Shown in pieces: positions 19,698-30,484 of a stretch of 31,643 nt of DNA. The notes under the pieces are model-generated. The model searched no databases and was not told where the DNA came from. It saw nothing but the letters and a program-made list of their open reading frames with translations. Position numbers and translations under genes: made by a program. Numbering within the stretch: the stretch's first letter is position 1; each line of letters starts with the position of its first letter. Source of the stretch: Jaapia argillacea MUCL 33604 (Eukaryota; Basidiomycota; Agaricomycetes; Jaapiales; Jaapiaceae); NCBI GenBank assembly GCA_000697665.1, contig KL197712.1, positions 1,452,403-1,484,045 of the forward strand. The letters are read 5' to 3'.

Positions 19698-20969
19698 CTA
19701 GCTAACAAACGATCGCTGGATCAAAATTTCAAACTCGTCAACTGCAGGCCTTCTCACCGGGTCCATCTCCCAACACCTCCCAACAATGTCCCACAGATCC
19801 CGACATTGGTCAGCTTCGCTTATGGTCTGTGCGTTTAAGAAGTCGGCCTCATTGTATGGTAGTATTCCGTTCACGATGGAGAGGATGACTTGTGAGTTGA
19901 GAGGACGAGTGCGATAAGGTTTCTTGGATGTGATGAGCTACGTTCGACGAGAAAGAGAGGAGATGAGATATAATTTGGTACGGAGAACAAATGATGTACC
20001 TGCGCGATTGCACAACCGAGAGACCAAATGTCAGACATGGTCGTTGGGACCGGCGATGGAGAATCGTCATCGATGAGGGTCGGGAAAAGCTCTGGTGCCA
20101 TCGATCGACACGAACCGCTGAGGCTAGCGACGGTAGACTCAGTACCGTCAAGGATATGAGCCGAACCAAAGTCGCAAAGAACGGCACGTCCGTTGTTATT
20201 AACAAGAATATTGCTCTGTGAGGGGATAGTTTGATTGGATGTACATCAGAAGAAAGCGGGTCAACTTACAGGTTTCAGGTCACCATGAAAAATCGGGGGA
20301 TCGTTGGAGTGTAAATATTTGAGCCCTTGCACGATGTCGAGTGCCTAGATGGGGTTGTAGAATTAAATCGGCGAATAATTCGGACGAGGACAAGAAACCT
20401 ACAAGTTGACGAACGGAGACATGAGGTTGGAGGTGGAGGTAGTGAGAGATGTCGCCGGACTCGTACCATTTCATGACAAGGGCAGGCTTGTCTCCAATGG
20501 TAGCGACGCCGAGGACTTCAGCTATATGTGGGTTGAGGTGGAGGAGTTCGTATGCCTGAACCTCTCGTCGATAGTGCTGTACATGTATGCTTCAGCAGGG
20601 AGGATGGAGGCGGGAGGGATGACCAACCTCAGATACCACAGCATTCTTTTGTTCATCCTCGGATACTCTGAAGATCTTGACAGCGACCTAGAAGAAAAAT
20701 CACGCTAAGACGATAGGCGGTGACCGTGAGGGAGACACTAAGTTTCACCTGGGTGTCAACATTGTCTCGACTTAGCATCCCCCTGTACACATCGGAGAAG
20801 GAACCTTGAGCATGCGGGAAGTCGTCGATGGATCTGAGTTGGGCCCCCAAATCTCGCAGCTTGTTGGAGGGTGATGATGAACGTGACGGGGAACGCGCTT
20901 CGGCTCGACTGGGGAGATGGGGGTGAGGCATAGGTTCGCTAATGGGAAAGGATAGTAGCCTCACCTCAT
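19698..20969 (-). CDS. Type B protein kinase (TKL-like), predicted active
   Basis: Seven exons on minus: 20969-20965, 20908-20749, 20687-20628, 20576-20403, 20344-20270, 20215-20000, 19937-19698 (930 nt, 309 aa), all GT-AG and in frame. The first coding exon is ATGAG only. The Ser/Arg-rich start (SRAEARSPSRSSSPS) leads into AQGSFSDVYRG, VAVK (56-59), HYRREVQAYELL, FHGDLKPSN (Asp 155), DFG (173-175), SMAPEL (APE 198-200), SDIWSLGC and the C-lobe LITSKKPYRTR...WEMDPVRRP. All catalytic residues except the HRD Arg (Gly here, common in fungal TKL kinases) are present. It is a stand-alone kinase domain with no regulatory domain, signal peptide or membrane segment; target unknown. Best-preserved type B member here. 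Confidence 0.9.
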
Positions 20970-22160
20970 ACTGGCTCGCTATTGAATATGTTCTCCCAAA
21001 GTTGGTGTGTGCGGGTAGGAATACGGGGGTAGTTGGGTCATCAGTGGCCCAACATCCCTGCTTTTATACGCGGGCGGAAGGTCATGATCAAGCCAAGGAT
21101 GGAGCCGTTGGATGGAAACAGGAACATAATCAGTAACGGATGTCGTGTGCGGTCACGGTGCTGTAAAGGCTTCGCAATGTCTGCCCGGTGGTCGGGACGA
21201 AAGATCTCGCTTAGATAACTTCTAAAAACCGCTTAGATCGACACACTAAACCATCTAAACGCGGCAGCTGCCACCGCCACGACGCTTTGCTTCCTTCCAG
21301 CCCCAGCTTCCACTGCCGCCTCAGGTCCACCACTACTTACTCTAGTACTTACTGGGACTTAAAACGCGCAAATATTCCGCCTGCTATTCAATGCATTGAC
21401 GCACACTTGATTCGGAACATCGGGTCGAGTGCCCGAACTCTGCAGTCACTTAGATTCGAGGGATCTTGCTAGCTGCTGTACTGTACTCAGCCCTACGTGG
21501 CTGCCTCAGAGTCAATGTCCGGCGACCCCGACTAGGTACTAAACCCTCTGCGTACACATCGCACCGATGCGCCGAATGAGCGCCCGACGTACGCTTCAGC
21601 AATGGGCTTAAGCTTTCGGATCCATCCTGTCGTCACGGTATCTGGCGAGTACGGGGTGTCGTTCCCAACGGAGGCGATGTCCAATTGCATACTACGTTCG
21701 GAGCTTGGTCGTCCTCAGCAATGTAAGTATCCTAATTCCTAAGATCCAACGAACACCCTTGACTTCAGGCCAGATCACGCGTTGATCCTTCTGACCCACA
21801 CTCTCACCATGCTCGACTCCAGCACCGACTCCTCAAATTCTTGCTGCAAGAATATCGCCATCACCCTGGCGCATCCGTCTGTATACGGTAGTGACAAATA
21901 CCACGCCCTCCATGACTTCCTACAAGATGTGCCTACCTGAACAGCGTATCCGCACGATCCTCCAATGCGAACAATGAACTCGCTCTCGTAGAAATTTGGA
22001 TCGCAGGTTTGTATACGATAACATGAGCATTAGTCACATGAACTAGACTGAAGTAAAGTACGAGGAGACGACATGATGAGCGCGTGAGTGAGAACTACAA
22101 TGATAACAAAGATTAACCATAACAAAAAGCAATATTCGTGGAATACAAAAGATGGTACAA
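20970..22160. other. Spacer; 5' flank of type B gene plus a duplicated segment
   Basis: From about 21535 to 22160 the sequence is a diverged copy of about 23785-24401 (for example ACACATCGCACCGATGCGCCGA against ACATCCGTCGCACCGATTCGCCGA, and GAAGTAAAGTACGAGGAGAC in both). It is the shared 3' flank of the two type A genes on minus. No gene recognised. Confidence 0.7.
21061..21068 (-). promoter_or_regulatory. TATA box of the kinase gene 19698-20969
   Basis: TATAAAAG on minus, about 95 bp before the start codon, followed by GGGATGTT...GATGACCCA, which recurs after the TATA box of the paralogue at 30416. Further upstream, TCTCGCTTAGATAAC (near 21205) recurs at 30737. Confidence 0.65.
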
Positions 22161-22687
22161 TCAGCGAATCATGACGCTATAAAGGACCGAAGACATCTCG
22201 GAGGGCAACTTCGAACTGAACAACAGTGGGTAGTCGAGCCCCAGAAACTCGTAAACTCGAACCTCCTGGAGATATTGCTGTGTATCCACATGTGAGTATG
22301 GGTTTGGGATGGAGGGGGTGTTGTATTGACCTCACGCATCATGTCATTCTTTTGCTCGTCCGCAGAGATTCGAAAGGTCTTGATGGCGACCTTGAACAAA
22401 GGTAGAATAAACAAGAGGATAAAACAGCAGAAGTGTTTGACTCACCGGAACTTCAGCGACGCCTTCAAAAACTACTCCCCTGCACACATCATATAAAGGT
22501 TTCTGGAATTCACAACGGCGGTCAAGGGGTCCCAGTCGAGCACTCAAATCGGGAATTGGGCGTCGGAACGGGAGGCTGGTCGGCGGTCGAGGTAAGCAAT
22601 TGTTAGAGTGGGAGGTATGGTAGCAGCTCACTTAACGCCAGGGAACGAGGTAGTGAGGGTGCCCTCTGCGACATTCAAGGTGAGCAT
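22161..22687 (-). pseudogene. Type A kinase with internal deletion, N-lobe only
   Basis: Exons on minus: 22687-22632, 22575-22446, 22390-22331, 22277-22161 (363 nt, 120 aa, open). Residues read MLTLNVAEGTLTT, then PIPDLSARLGPLDRR, PLYDVCRGVVFEG, VAIKTFRISADEQKND and QYLQEVRVYEFLGLDYP. There exon 4 jumps into the end of exon 7 (CTGTTGTTCAGTTCGAAG...), out of the exon 7 frame, ending at TGA 22163. Exons 5 and 6 and the introns between, about 700 bp, are gone. The junction lies at similar sequence (CGACT-C-C-CT) in both partners, consistent with microhomology-mediated deletion. Its exon 1 resembles that of the locus at 7188. TATAAAA at 22741-22747. It could still make a short N-lobe peptide. Confidence 0.8.
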
Positions 22688-22740
22688 TGAAGAAATCTAT
22701 TAGGGAAAAGCCAAGCGGGTGGAGACAAGGACATACATTG

Positions 22741-22747
22741 TTTTATA
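22741..22747 (-). promoter_or_regulatory. TATA box of the deleted type A locus
   Basis: TATAAAA on minus, about 55 bp upstream of the ATG at 22687, the same spacing as in the intact type A gene at 24402-25685. Confidence 0.5.
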
Positions 22748-22959
22748 GGTTTCTGGCAAGTCTCAATAATTGAGAACAGCGAGGTACGAGACGATCGAGC
22801 GTGAGCAAAGCCGAGAGTCTAAGAGAGGAGATACGGCAGCTCTCGAGGAGCTATGTCATGTCAATTCAACCATCACATGTACCACGTGGCGCCAAACAGG
22901 ACACCTTCATCGTCTTTCTGAGTCTCTGACATATCATGCGCCTCAATGTTCCTCCTGGA

Positions 22960-23540
22960 GCTCGATCTTCCTTCCTGAACCGCCTGAAGTCGACCACTCC
23001 ATCTTCCTCCAGGCACCCTGATCCTCCTTGCTAAATCTTGGTCTTCCTCCTGCGCCTTGATCTTCGTCCCTTCACCTTGACCTTCCTTCCTGGATCTTGA
23101 TCTTCTTTCCTGAATCTCGATCTTCTTCCCTGCACTTCGATCTGCCTTTCCGAACCTCGATTTTCCTCCATGCACCTTGATCTTCCTCCGTGCACCTCGA
23201 TCTTCCTCCATGCACCTCGATCTTCCTCCATGCACCTTGATCTTCCTCCCTGCGCCTTGATCTTCCTTCCTGAATCTCGATCTTCTTCCCTGCACTTCGA
23301 TCTGCCTTTCCGAACCTCGATTTTCCTCCGTGCACCTTGATCTTCCTCCATGCACCTTGATCTTCCTCCATGCACCTTGATCTTCTTCCCTGCGCCTTGA
23401 TCTTCCTTCCTGAATCTCGATCATCCTCCCTAAGCTTTGATCTTCCTCACTCCCCTTTGATCTGCCTTCATGAACCTCGATATTCCCCCCTGCACCTTGA
23501 TCCTGCACGCTGATCCCCGATCTTCCTTCCTGAGCGCCCC
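22960..23540. repeat. 20-bp minisatellite with 160-bp higher-order period
   Basis: About 28 units of a 20-nt word of the type TGATCTTCCTCCATGCACCT. A block of eight units (starting near 23097, with TCTGCCTTTCCGAACC as a marker unit) recurs 160 bp later. On the minus strand the unit has no stop in any frame, so all three frames are open over roughly 23072-23371, giving repetitive peptides (GRSRxREEDQGAxRKIxVH). I regard the long open frame 22873-23508 as a by-product of the repeat. Confidence 0.9.
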
Positions 23541-24401
23541 GGGATCAAAATGACTCTCCCCTCGCCGGAGTCCCCTCAGCTGCTAGATAGAACTCACTCC
23601 AGGGTGATGTTCAACTAGTAAGCTGTAACCACCTCACGAGACGGTTACAGTGCCATGAGAGAATTATGATGTGCCATCCTGTTCGAAGCATGTCCCATCC
23701 CCGCTTGAAGGCTTAAAGTGCTTTGCATCACAAACCGGAATCGTGCTCCAAGACACTTCAATCCTCCACCAAGAGAATCACGCAACCCACCCCCTCTACA
23801 CATCCGTCGCACCGATTCGCCGAGTGACCACCCGATAGCCACGCCTTTACACTTTCGGGTCTATCCTACCATCTTTAGTGCATATGGGTAGCCGTTTTCA
23901 ACGCCGAGGCGATGTTGAATCGCCTATTAGTCCGGAATTTGGTCACCCTCAGCAGTGTTCACTATTTCCTATCATCCAACGGACGTCCTGCACTCCGGGT
24001 CAGATCACGTATCGACCATTCGACTCAAGCTGATGATCAACTCCGCGAGACCACTCTAGCCTATTCAAACGCATCATTTTCCCATCTGATAGTTACGAAT
24101 ACCATGTTCACCACGACTCTCGCACAAGATGCACGTACCTATACAGTGTATCCGCAACGATCACTTTCGAGTCGGTGAAGACTGCCTCGAATGCAAACGA
24201 TGAACTCGCTCCCGCATTTCCGAATCAAGGCAGGTGTGTATACGCTAGCATGAGCATCGGTTATTAGAACCAGAGTGAAGTAAAGTACGAGGAGACAACA
24301 TAATGAGCGCGTTAGTGAGAACTACAATGACAACAAGATGGATCATAAACAAAACAATATTCGTGGAATACAAGAGATGGTCAAATCAGCGAATCATGAC
24401 G
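23541..24401. other. Spacer; second copy of the type A 3' flank
   Basis: From about 23785 it matches about 21535-22160. A small hairpin CTGTAACC...GGTTACAG is at 23623-23650. An 88-codon frame at 23912-24178 lies inside the duplicated segment and has no recognisable domain. Confidence 0.6.
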
Positions 24402-25685
24402 CTATGAAGCACCCAAGACATCTCGGAGGGCAGCTTCGAACTGAACAACAGTAAGTCGACGAGTGGGGTCCATCGCCCAACATTGCTCGAGAACGTGCCA
24501 AAGGTCCTCGCTTCGGGTGACACCAACCGCCTTGGCTGCATCAACGAAGCTAGCCTTGTCGTACGGAGGGACGCCGCTGATGATCAAGAGCACGACTTGG
24601 TGCGGGTAGGAGAGGTGGTACGGCACTTTCCCAGTAATGATCTATGTCGCTCAAGTTAGGAGATGCTGAATGGTTGATGTAGAACGAATGAGACGAACCT
24701 GGGCGACGGTGGAGGCGAGAGCCCACATATCGGACTCGAACGTTGGAGTTGGAGGTCGAGTGTCATCGTCTTCGTTTACGACGACGAGCTCAGGCGCCGC
24801 CCATCGAAACGAAGCACTGATTTCACTGGCGGTGTACTCGGTACTTCCTGGAACGTGAGCTGAACCCAAGCCTGAGATCAATGCTCGACCATCATCGCTG
24901 ACTACAATGTTAGACTAGTTGAGGATGTGTTAGAAGAGAAAGACAGGACGCGAATTGGACGACTCACAGGGTGCAGGTCGCCGTGGACTATTTGGGGACT
25001 GTTGGTGTGCAAGTACTTGACACCTTCAACAAGGCTGATGATCTAAACGATGAACTCGTCAAGGAGGGGTGGGACTCGAGAACTGAAGACTTACGAATTC
25101 GACTGCAGAGTATAAGTTGAGTCTAGAATACCGAACAACATCGCCATTCGCGTAGTATCTCATCACGATGGCAGGTCTACCCTCGATTGTTGCAATACCC
25201 AGGACTTCGGTGACAAATGGGTAGTCGGGCCCGAGAAACTCGTAAACTCGAACCTCCCGAAGATATTGCTGTGGAAACATATGTGAGGACAGGGATGAGA
25301 TGGAGGGGGTAGTACTGACCTCGCGTATCAAATCATTCGTTTGCTCGTCTGCTTGAGTTCGGAAGGTCTTGATGGCGACCTTGTACAAAGATATAATATA
25401 ACAAGAGGATAAGAGAGCAGAAGTGTTTGACTCACCGGCACTTGAGTGACACCTTCAGCGACTCCTCCCCTATACACATCGTAGAAAGGTCCTTGGTATT
25501 GACAATGATGGTCAACGGGTCCGAGTTGAGTGCTCAAGTCGGGGAGGCGGTGTGGAAGCGCAAGGCTAGCAGGCAATTCAAGTCGGAGTGAGAGAAACGT
25601 GAGCGGGTGTGTAGTAGATGACGTGATGACGGGCAGCTCACCTAAGGTTGGCGTTCGATGTTACTGTGACAACCAATGTCGACAT
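24402..25685 (-). CDS. Type A kinase-like protein (predicted pseudokinase)
   Basis: Seven exons on minus: 25685-25642, 25565-25436, 25379-25320, 25268-25095, 25042-24968, 24914-24699, 24641-24402 (939 nt, 312 aa), intact and GT-AG throughout. Start MSTLVVTVTSNAN, then LPDLSTQLGPVDHH, a degenerate glycine loop QGPFYDVYRG, VAIK (59-62), QYLREVRVYEFLGPDYP, VHGDLHPSN (Asp 158; the catalytic-loop Lys is His), GLG instead of DFG (176-178), RWAAPEL and the C-lobe IITGKVPYHLSYPHQVV...CWAMDPTRRLTV. ATP could still be bound through the beta-3 Lys, but the Mg-binding Asp is missing. It neighbours its own truncated duplicate at 22161. Expressed role unknown. Confidence 0.88.
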
Positions 25686-25740
25686 TGACGATGCCGGCTA
25701 GGGCGGTGTGCGGTGAGTGGGCAAAGACCAGCAACGACAT

Positions 25741-25747
25741 CTTTATA
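25741..25747 (-). promoter_or_regulatory. TATA box of the kinase-like gene 24402-25685
   Basis: TATAAAG on minus, about 56 bp before the ATG at 25685. Confidence 0.55.
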
Positions 25748-25749
25748 AG

Positions 25750-27300
25750 AGTGTGAATGGCCCATAGTGGACAACCAGCGGATTGCACCCGTTCGCGGAG
25801 GAGGCCCGGGAGTGTATTGGAGTGGCGTGGGTACCGGCACCATTTAGTAGTTCATTATCGAGGCTCGATCGAGGCCAAGATCCCAGTCAGATATGAGTGC
25901 TGCCAAGCTTCTCCGTCGACCAATGATATAGCCGCACATCAGGAAAGGCGCAAAGACTGTAGTTTCTCCTAGATGCCATCCTGAAGATACATATCACACT
26001 AAACAAACAAAGTCATGGACGGAATAGCAATCCGGCCGCAACCACATACATACGCATATACACCGCCCGCGACCGTGACCAGTGCGTTTTTGCCTTATAA
26101 CTTGGTGTTCGGAGATTGGGCCGTCAATTACTGAAACATAAATTTAGCATGGATAAAGCAATGTCCGAGTCTATCAGCCTCTGCTCAACCAAGGTCGACG
26201 AACCCTTGTCCTGTACGTACGCCACCCAATTACCATACCAGAACTCCGATGAGTTAGCCCGAGATATCGACGAACGGCTACCCTTCTCGTTCCTCCGTCC
26301 AGCTGAGTTTGATCTCGATATCATGTTGTCCCCGTTCTCGAATTATTTCCATTGCCTTCCAAGTTCTTCCAACTCCCGGCTGGTCGCCGAACCCAGATCA
26401 TTGGCTCTCCTCATAGTTGGTGGGTGGTATCCTTACAAGCCTGGTGTATGTCTGGATCGCTGAATCTCCCCACATGGCGACGCAGAATTCAGTACCTTAC
26501 GATAATGCGAACATCAGAAAGTTCAACTACATGGAGCCTTTGGCTAGTATGGCACATAGTAGACATTTACGTGAAGAGGTTTCCCGGTGGAGCCACAGTT
26601 CATTGTAAGAGCTTCGTTCTACCATGCAAGGCAAGCTACTATATAACCGAGGGCCGGGTGAGCAACTCTATGCCTACCTTTGATGGGTACAACCGTAATT
26701 CACTGCGGTACTCCGCACCACCACCGTGCCAATCGGTACTTTCCTAAAATAATCCGTACGCGCGGCCCCACCATCTTTGGAAAGTTTGATGCACTGGGGG
26801 GAGGAGGCAACACCTGAACTGATAACTGATAGCGGCTACAACCGACCGACCAGTTACCGCACGTTCATCCGAGTCATCCTTAAGACCCCCGCCCGTCCCC
26901 GCCTTCGCGTGCTAGCCCTCCTCCTCTCCAACTCTATGCACAGCATAAGATGAATCTCCTTTCCGGCCCTGATGTCCACCCCCATATCCATGTTAGTAAT
27001 GCCTTCGAGCACCAAAACGTCCCCCTCTACCGAACCGGATCAAGCTTGGGACGAGGGAGAGAGAGGTCATGGAAGAGAGCAGTGCGACTAACGGATCCGG
27101 ACTTGTCGTATGACATATGCGCGTTTGAATGGTCTGGCAAGAATGATATGGCGGTCAGTACAGTTGCGCAGCTATCGCCAGAGATAACTGACCATACATC
27201 AACACCAACATCCCAACCACCCCCCAACCTACCTCACTTCGACCACACTAAACTCCATTTCGCCTTCACGAACCTCACGCGTTCCTACCCTACACACCGC
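25750..27300. other. Spacer with weak open frames only
   Basis: Two plus-strand frames, 26116-26463 (115 codons) and 26950-27321 (123 codons), have balanced composition but no domain I recognise, no convincing splice partners and no signal peptide. A TATA-like TTATAACTT lies at 26096 just before the first. Treated as unassigned. Confidence 0.35.
26116..26463 (+). other. Unassigned open frame
   Basis: 115 codons from ATG (MGRQLLKHKFSMDKAMSESI). Near the end, LALLIVGGW is mildly hydrophobic. Downstream frames in other phases (26352-26747) might be later exons, but no joint I tried was compelling. Possibly a decayed gene. Confidence 0.2.
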
Positions 27301-27303
27301 CGG

Positions 27304-29015
27304 TCAAAAATTCAAGGGTGAAATCATAGGATCGAGGAAGAGTCGCACCTCCCAGCCTACTACATCTACCATGATCCTACCAACACGAGACGTTCTCACA
27401 ACCTCCCTCGCGGCCGCAATGTTAAATAGGTCGAAAAGGTTTGTACCTTCCACGAATACGTCTTCAGGCGGGGCGATCATTTGCCGTAAATCTCGATTGG
27501 GGAAGTTAGTCATCATCGAAGGGGGGAAGGGAGAAGGAAGGGACTGACCTAATGTTCCCAGCCAACTCCGTCAACCAAGGCCTCCAACCTCTGCAAAGCT
27601 CCTCGAACGCGAACGAAGCATAACCTAAACTCTCCTTTCCTCCCACCGGTCCCACTATTCATCTCACGAGAAACTTGCTCAGCAATCTATCCACCTTCAC
27701 TCCGCCCCTAACCCATCATGAGCGATACTGGGTGTGCAGCGACGCCGAGAGTTCTTGGCCATTCGGATTGTGAATGAAGTGAACCAAGATGTTTGTGTTG
27801 TTGATGACATTAGTGTGTTGGTGCGCTTGATTGTTAGTTTGCGGAGGATGGGGAGGGTGGGTGTTATGGTGGGAGTTTGAGTTACTGGACATCCGTGAGT
27901 AATGGTCCAGGGGAGAGAGGAGAAGGAGGTGGGATATACCATGTCATGAAAAAGAGTTAACTCCTCGAGCGCGCTCATCAGACCATTCAACACGAGATCC
28001 AAATCGAGAATTTTCGCAGAGGTTGGTGTAGCGCGAGAATACCAGTCGATAGCAGACGAAGGATGCCAGCGTGATCGAACTACAATTGCCCTACATAAAT
28101 CCCTCCTCAGCGCATATACGAGCGCACAAGGTACAAGGAGCGAAGTACCTTGAGGTGGAATTCGCGGGAGGTGGGTCGAGTTAACCAGGTTGGTGAGGGA
28201 TATTATTCCGCGGATTCAGATCAGGGTATGAATTTTGCTCTCCTTTGCCTCTACTTGTCATCCTCCTTTGTCAACCTCCACGTCCTCGTCTTCATCCACT
28301 TCAGCGATCGTACCACCAAGTGGCCCCTTCAGCCTATGATCAAACTATCCTCTCTCGATCACACAACTCATATCACTCCAACTGATTCAACCTCCTGGAA
28401 ATCTGCTTGAGGACAAGTCGAGGAGGAGAGGATTGAAGGAGGTAATCGGTGGGTGTAATTCTGAGACCACGGAGGGAGGCCCGGGAGATTGGGGGGATTA
28501 AGGTCAGGGGAGTGGTGACGAGGATTGGGGGGCTGAAGAGGAGAAATAGGGGTCCTGGAGAAATCATGTTAGGTGCGAATGGTTGTGGGTTTGCGAGGGG
28601 TGCCAGTGGTTGAACCGGCTAAGTATCCTGAGTCGTTGGATTTGAGTTGCGATGTGAGGTTTGGTGCGGACGTGAATTGAGATTGCTGGGAGAAAAGTGA
28701 GGGCATATTATCAGTTTCATTGGGTAAGATCGGGATGCACGCACCTTGTCAACTTCGTCTCGCCTGTAGGATACATGATCTCCTCGCATGCGAAAACCTT
28801 TCAGAGGAATCAAGGTTAGTAACTTATTTGAGACGTGTGGGAGGTGTTGTTGGCCAGGGTAGCTGAGATGAAGGATGGTTTGGGTAGGTTTGCGAAGATG
28901 AGGGAGAAGGTGTCGAGAGAAGATAGGAGGGAAGGTAGGGCTCTGTTGGCATTGTGTATGCGCTCGCGAGGGTTGATGGGAGTGAAGTATGGCAGCAGCT
29001 GAGGGACGGTCATCT
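27304..29015 (-). pseudogene. Fragmented gene, possibly F-box/LRR-like
   Basis: A run of minus-strand open pieces: about 29013-28816 (MTVPQLLPYFTPINPRERIH), the overlapping frame with LPHVSNKLLTLIPLKGFR, 28567-28373, 28002-27697 (SALEELTLFHDMVYP, LPILRKLTIKRT) and 27516-27304 (AAREVVRTSRVGRIMVDVVGWEVRLF). Leucine spacing in several pieces and the final helix-strand look resemble fungal F-box/leucine-rich-repeat proteins, a large family in Agaricomycetes. I could not build one continuous spliced frame, so it is either decayed or my exon calls are wrong. Identity is tentative. Confidence 0.3.
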
Positions 29016-29242
29016 GTATACCTCATCGATCATCTCAATGTTGGTCCCGACTCCCGACGTGGATGTATTTGTGATAAATAATAATATTATGCTAACTAAG
29101 ATGTACTCTGTTGTGCGGTACACTTACAATCCCCCAAAGAGCAAATCGGATCGCTGCCGGCGCGGATGGAAATAAATAAGTCAATGACCGAAAAGGCGAG
29201 TAAATGACGGCGTATTCATACCTCGAAGCGGGAAACAACCAA
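29016..29242. other. 3' flank of the type B gene, shared with 19385-19620
   Basis: CATCTCAATGTTGGTCCCGACTC, TAATATTATGCT and GGATGGAAATAAAT have counterparts downstream of the gene at 19698, which in addition carries about 80 bp of extra sequence there. Shows that duplication of the two type B genes included flanking DNA. Confidence 0.6.
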
Positions 29243-30416
29243 TCACTGTATCAAACTTTCAAACTCATCAATTGTAGGTCTTCTCGCAGGATCCATCTCC
29301 CAACACCTCCCAACAACCTCCCACAAATTCCGACATTGATCAGCCTCACTCATGATGTGTGCGTTTAAGAAGTCGGCTTCAGTGTAGGGCGGTGTCCCGT
29401 TCACGATGGAGAGGACGACTTGGGAGTCGAGACGGCGAGTGCAGTAAGGTTTCTTGGATGTGATGAGCTACATTCGGCGAGAATGAGAGGATTTGAGATA
29501 TAATTGGTTACGGAGGACAAATGACGTACCTGCATGATTGTACAACCGAGAGACCAAATGTCAGACCTAGTTGTTCGTACTGGTGGTGGAGAATCGTCGT
29601 CGATGATGGTGGGCAAAAGTTCTGGTGCCATGAATCGGCACGAACCAGCGAGATCGGTAGTCGTAAATTCAGTACCATCCAGAGTGTAAGCCAAACCAAA
29701 GTCGGAAAGGATGGCGTGTCCGTCATCATCAACAAGGATGTTGCTCTGTGAGGGGACCGTTTAGGTGAGTGTACACCAGAAGAAGGAGTATCATCTTACA
29801 GGTTTCAGGTCTCCATGAACAATCGGGGGATAGTTAGAGTGTAAGGATTTGAGGCCTTGCACGAGGTCAAGCGTCTGGATGGGTAGTAGTGAATTAAATG
29901 GGCGAAGAGCTGGGACGAGGAGAAGAGAGTTACCAGGTTATGAATGGAGACGTGAGGGTTGAGGTGGGGGTAGTGTGCGATGTCGCCGTTCTCGTACCAT
30001 TTCGTAACGAGTGCGGGTTTGACTCCGATAGTAGCGACACCAAGGACTTCAGCTACATGTGGGTTGCGGTGCAGGCGTTCGTATGCCCGAACCTCTCGGC
30101 GATAGTGCTGTACACATATGACTGAGAAGGGAGGAGAGACGCGAGCGGGTTGACCAACCTCAAATACAACGGCATTCTTTCGTTCATCGTCGCAAACCCT
30201 GAAGATCTTGAGAGCGACCTAGAAGAAAACAAAGGAGTCGGATAACGATACTATGGCCGCGAGGGCAGCGTCGGATCCCACCTGCACGTCAACGCTCTCC
30301 TCAGTTATTAACCCCTTGTACACATCGGAGAAAGACCCTTGAGCATGCGGGAAGTTGTCAATGGATCCCAGTTGGGGTTCCAAATCTAACAACTTGTTGG
30401 AGTGTGGTGGTGTCAT
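29243..30416 (-). CDS. Type B protein kinase (TKL-like), predicted active; lost first exon
   Basis: Six coding exons on minus: 30416-30282, 30218-30159, 30107-29934, 29874-29800, 29745-29530, 29467-29243 (885 nt, 294 aa), open and GT-AG. Paralogues start in a 5-nt exon (ATGAG) about 50 bp upstream. Here that site is mutated (CCAGTACAG for CCAGTATGAG), and translation can begin at an ATG inside what was exon 2, giving MTPPHSNKLLDL. Motifs: AQGSFSDVYKG, VALK (46-49), HYRREVRAYERL, VHGDLKPSN (Asp 145), DFG (163-165), FMAPEL, SDIWSLGC, C-lobe LITSKKPYCTR. It ends seven residues earlier than the gene at 19698 because CGA has become TGA. Catalytic residues are present. Upstream of 30416 there is a TATA box at 30615-30622. 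Confidence 0.85.
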
Positions 30417-30484
30417 TGATACGGAGAACGCGTCAATTGGCGATGATAGTGTTCACAATAAACTGTACTGGATGTCGAAGATAA

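Noticed and set aside
20275-20474. Extra small minus-strand genes inside kinase introns and exons
   Set aside because: They are alternate-frame readings of the kinase exons at 19698-20969.
22873-23508. 211-codon minus-strand frame as a real repetitive protein
   Set aside because: The 20-nt repeat unit lacks stops in all three frames, so long frames are automatic; nothing indicates a gene start or splice sites.
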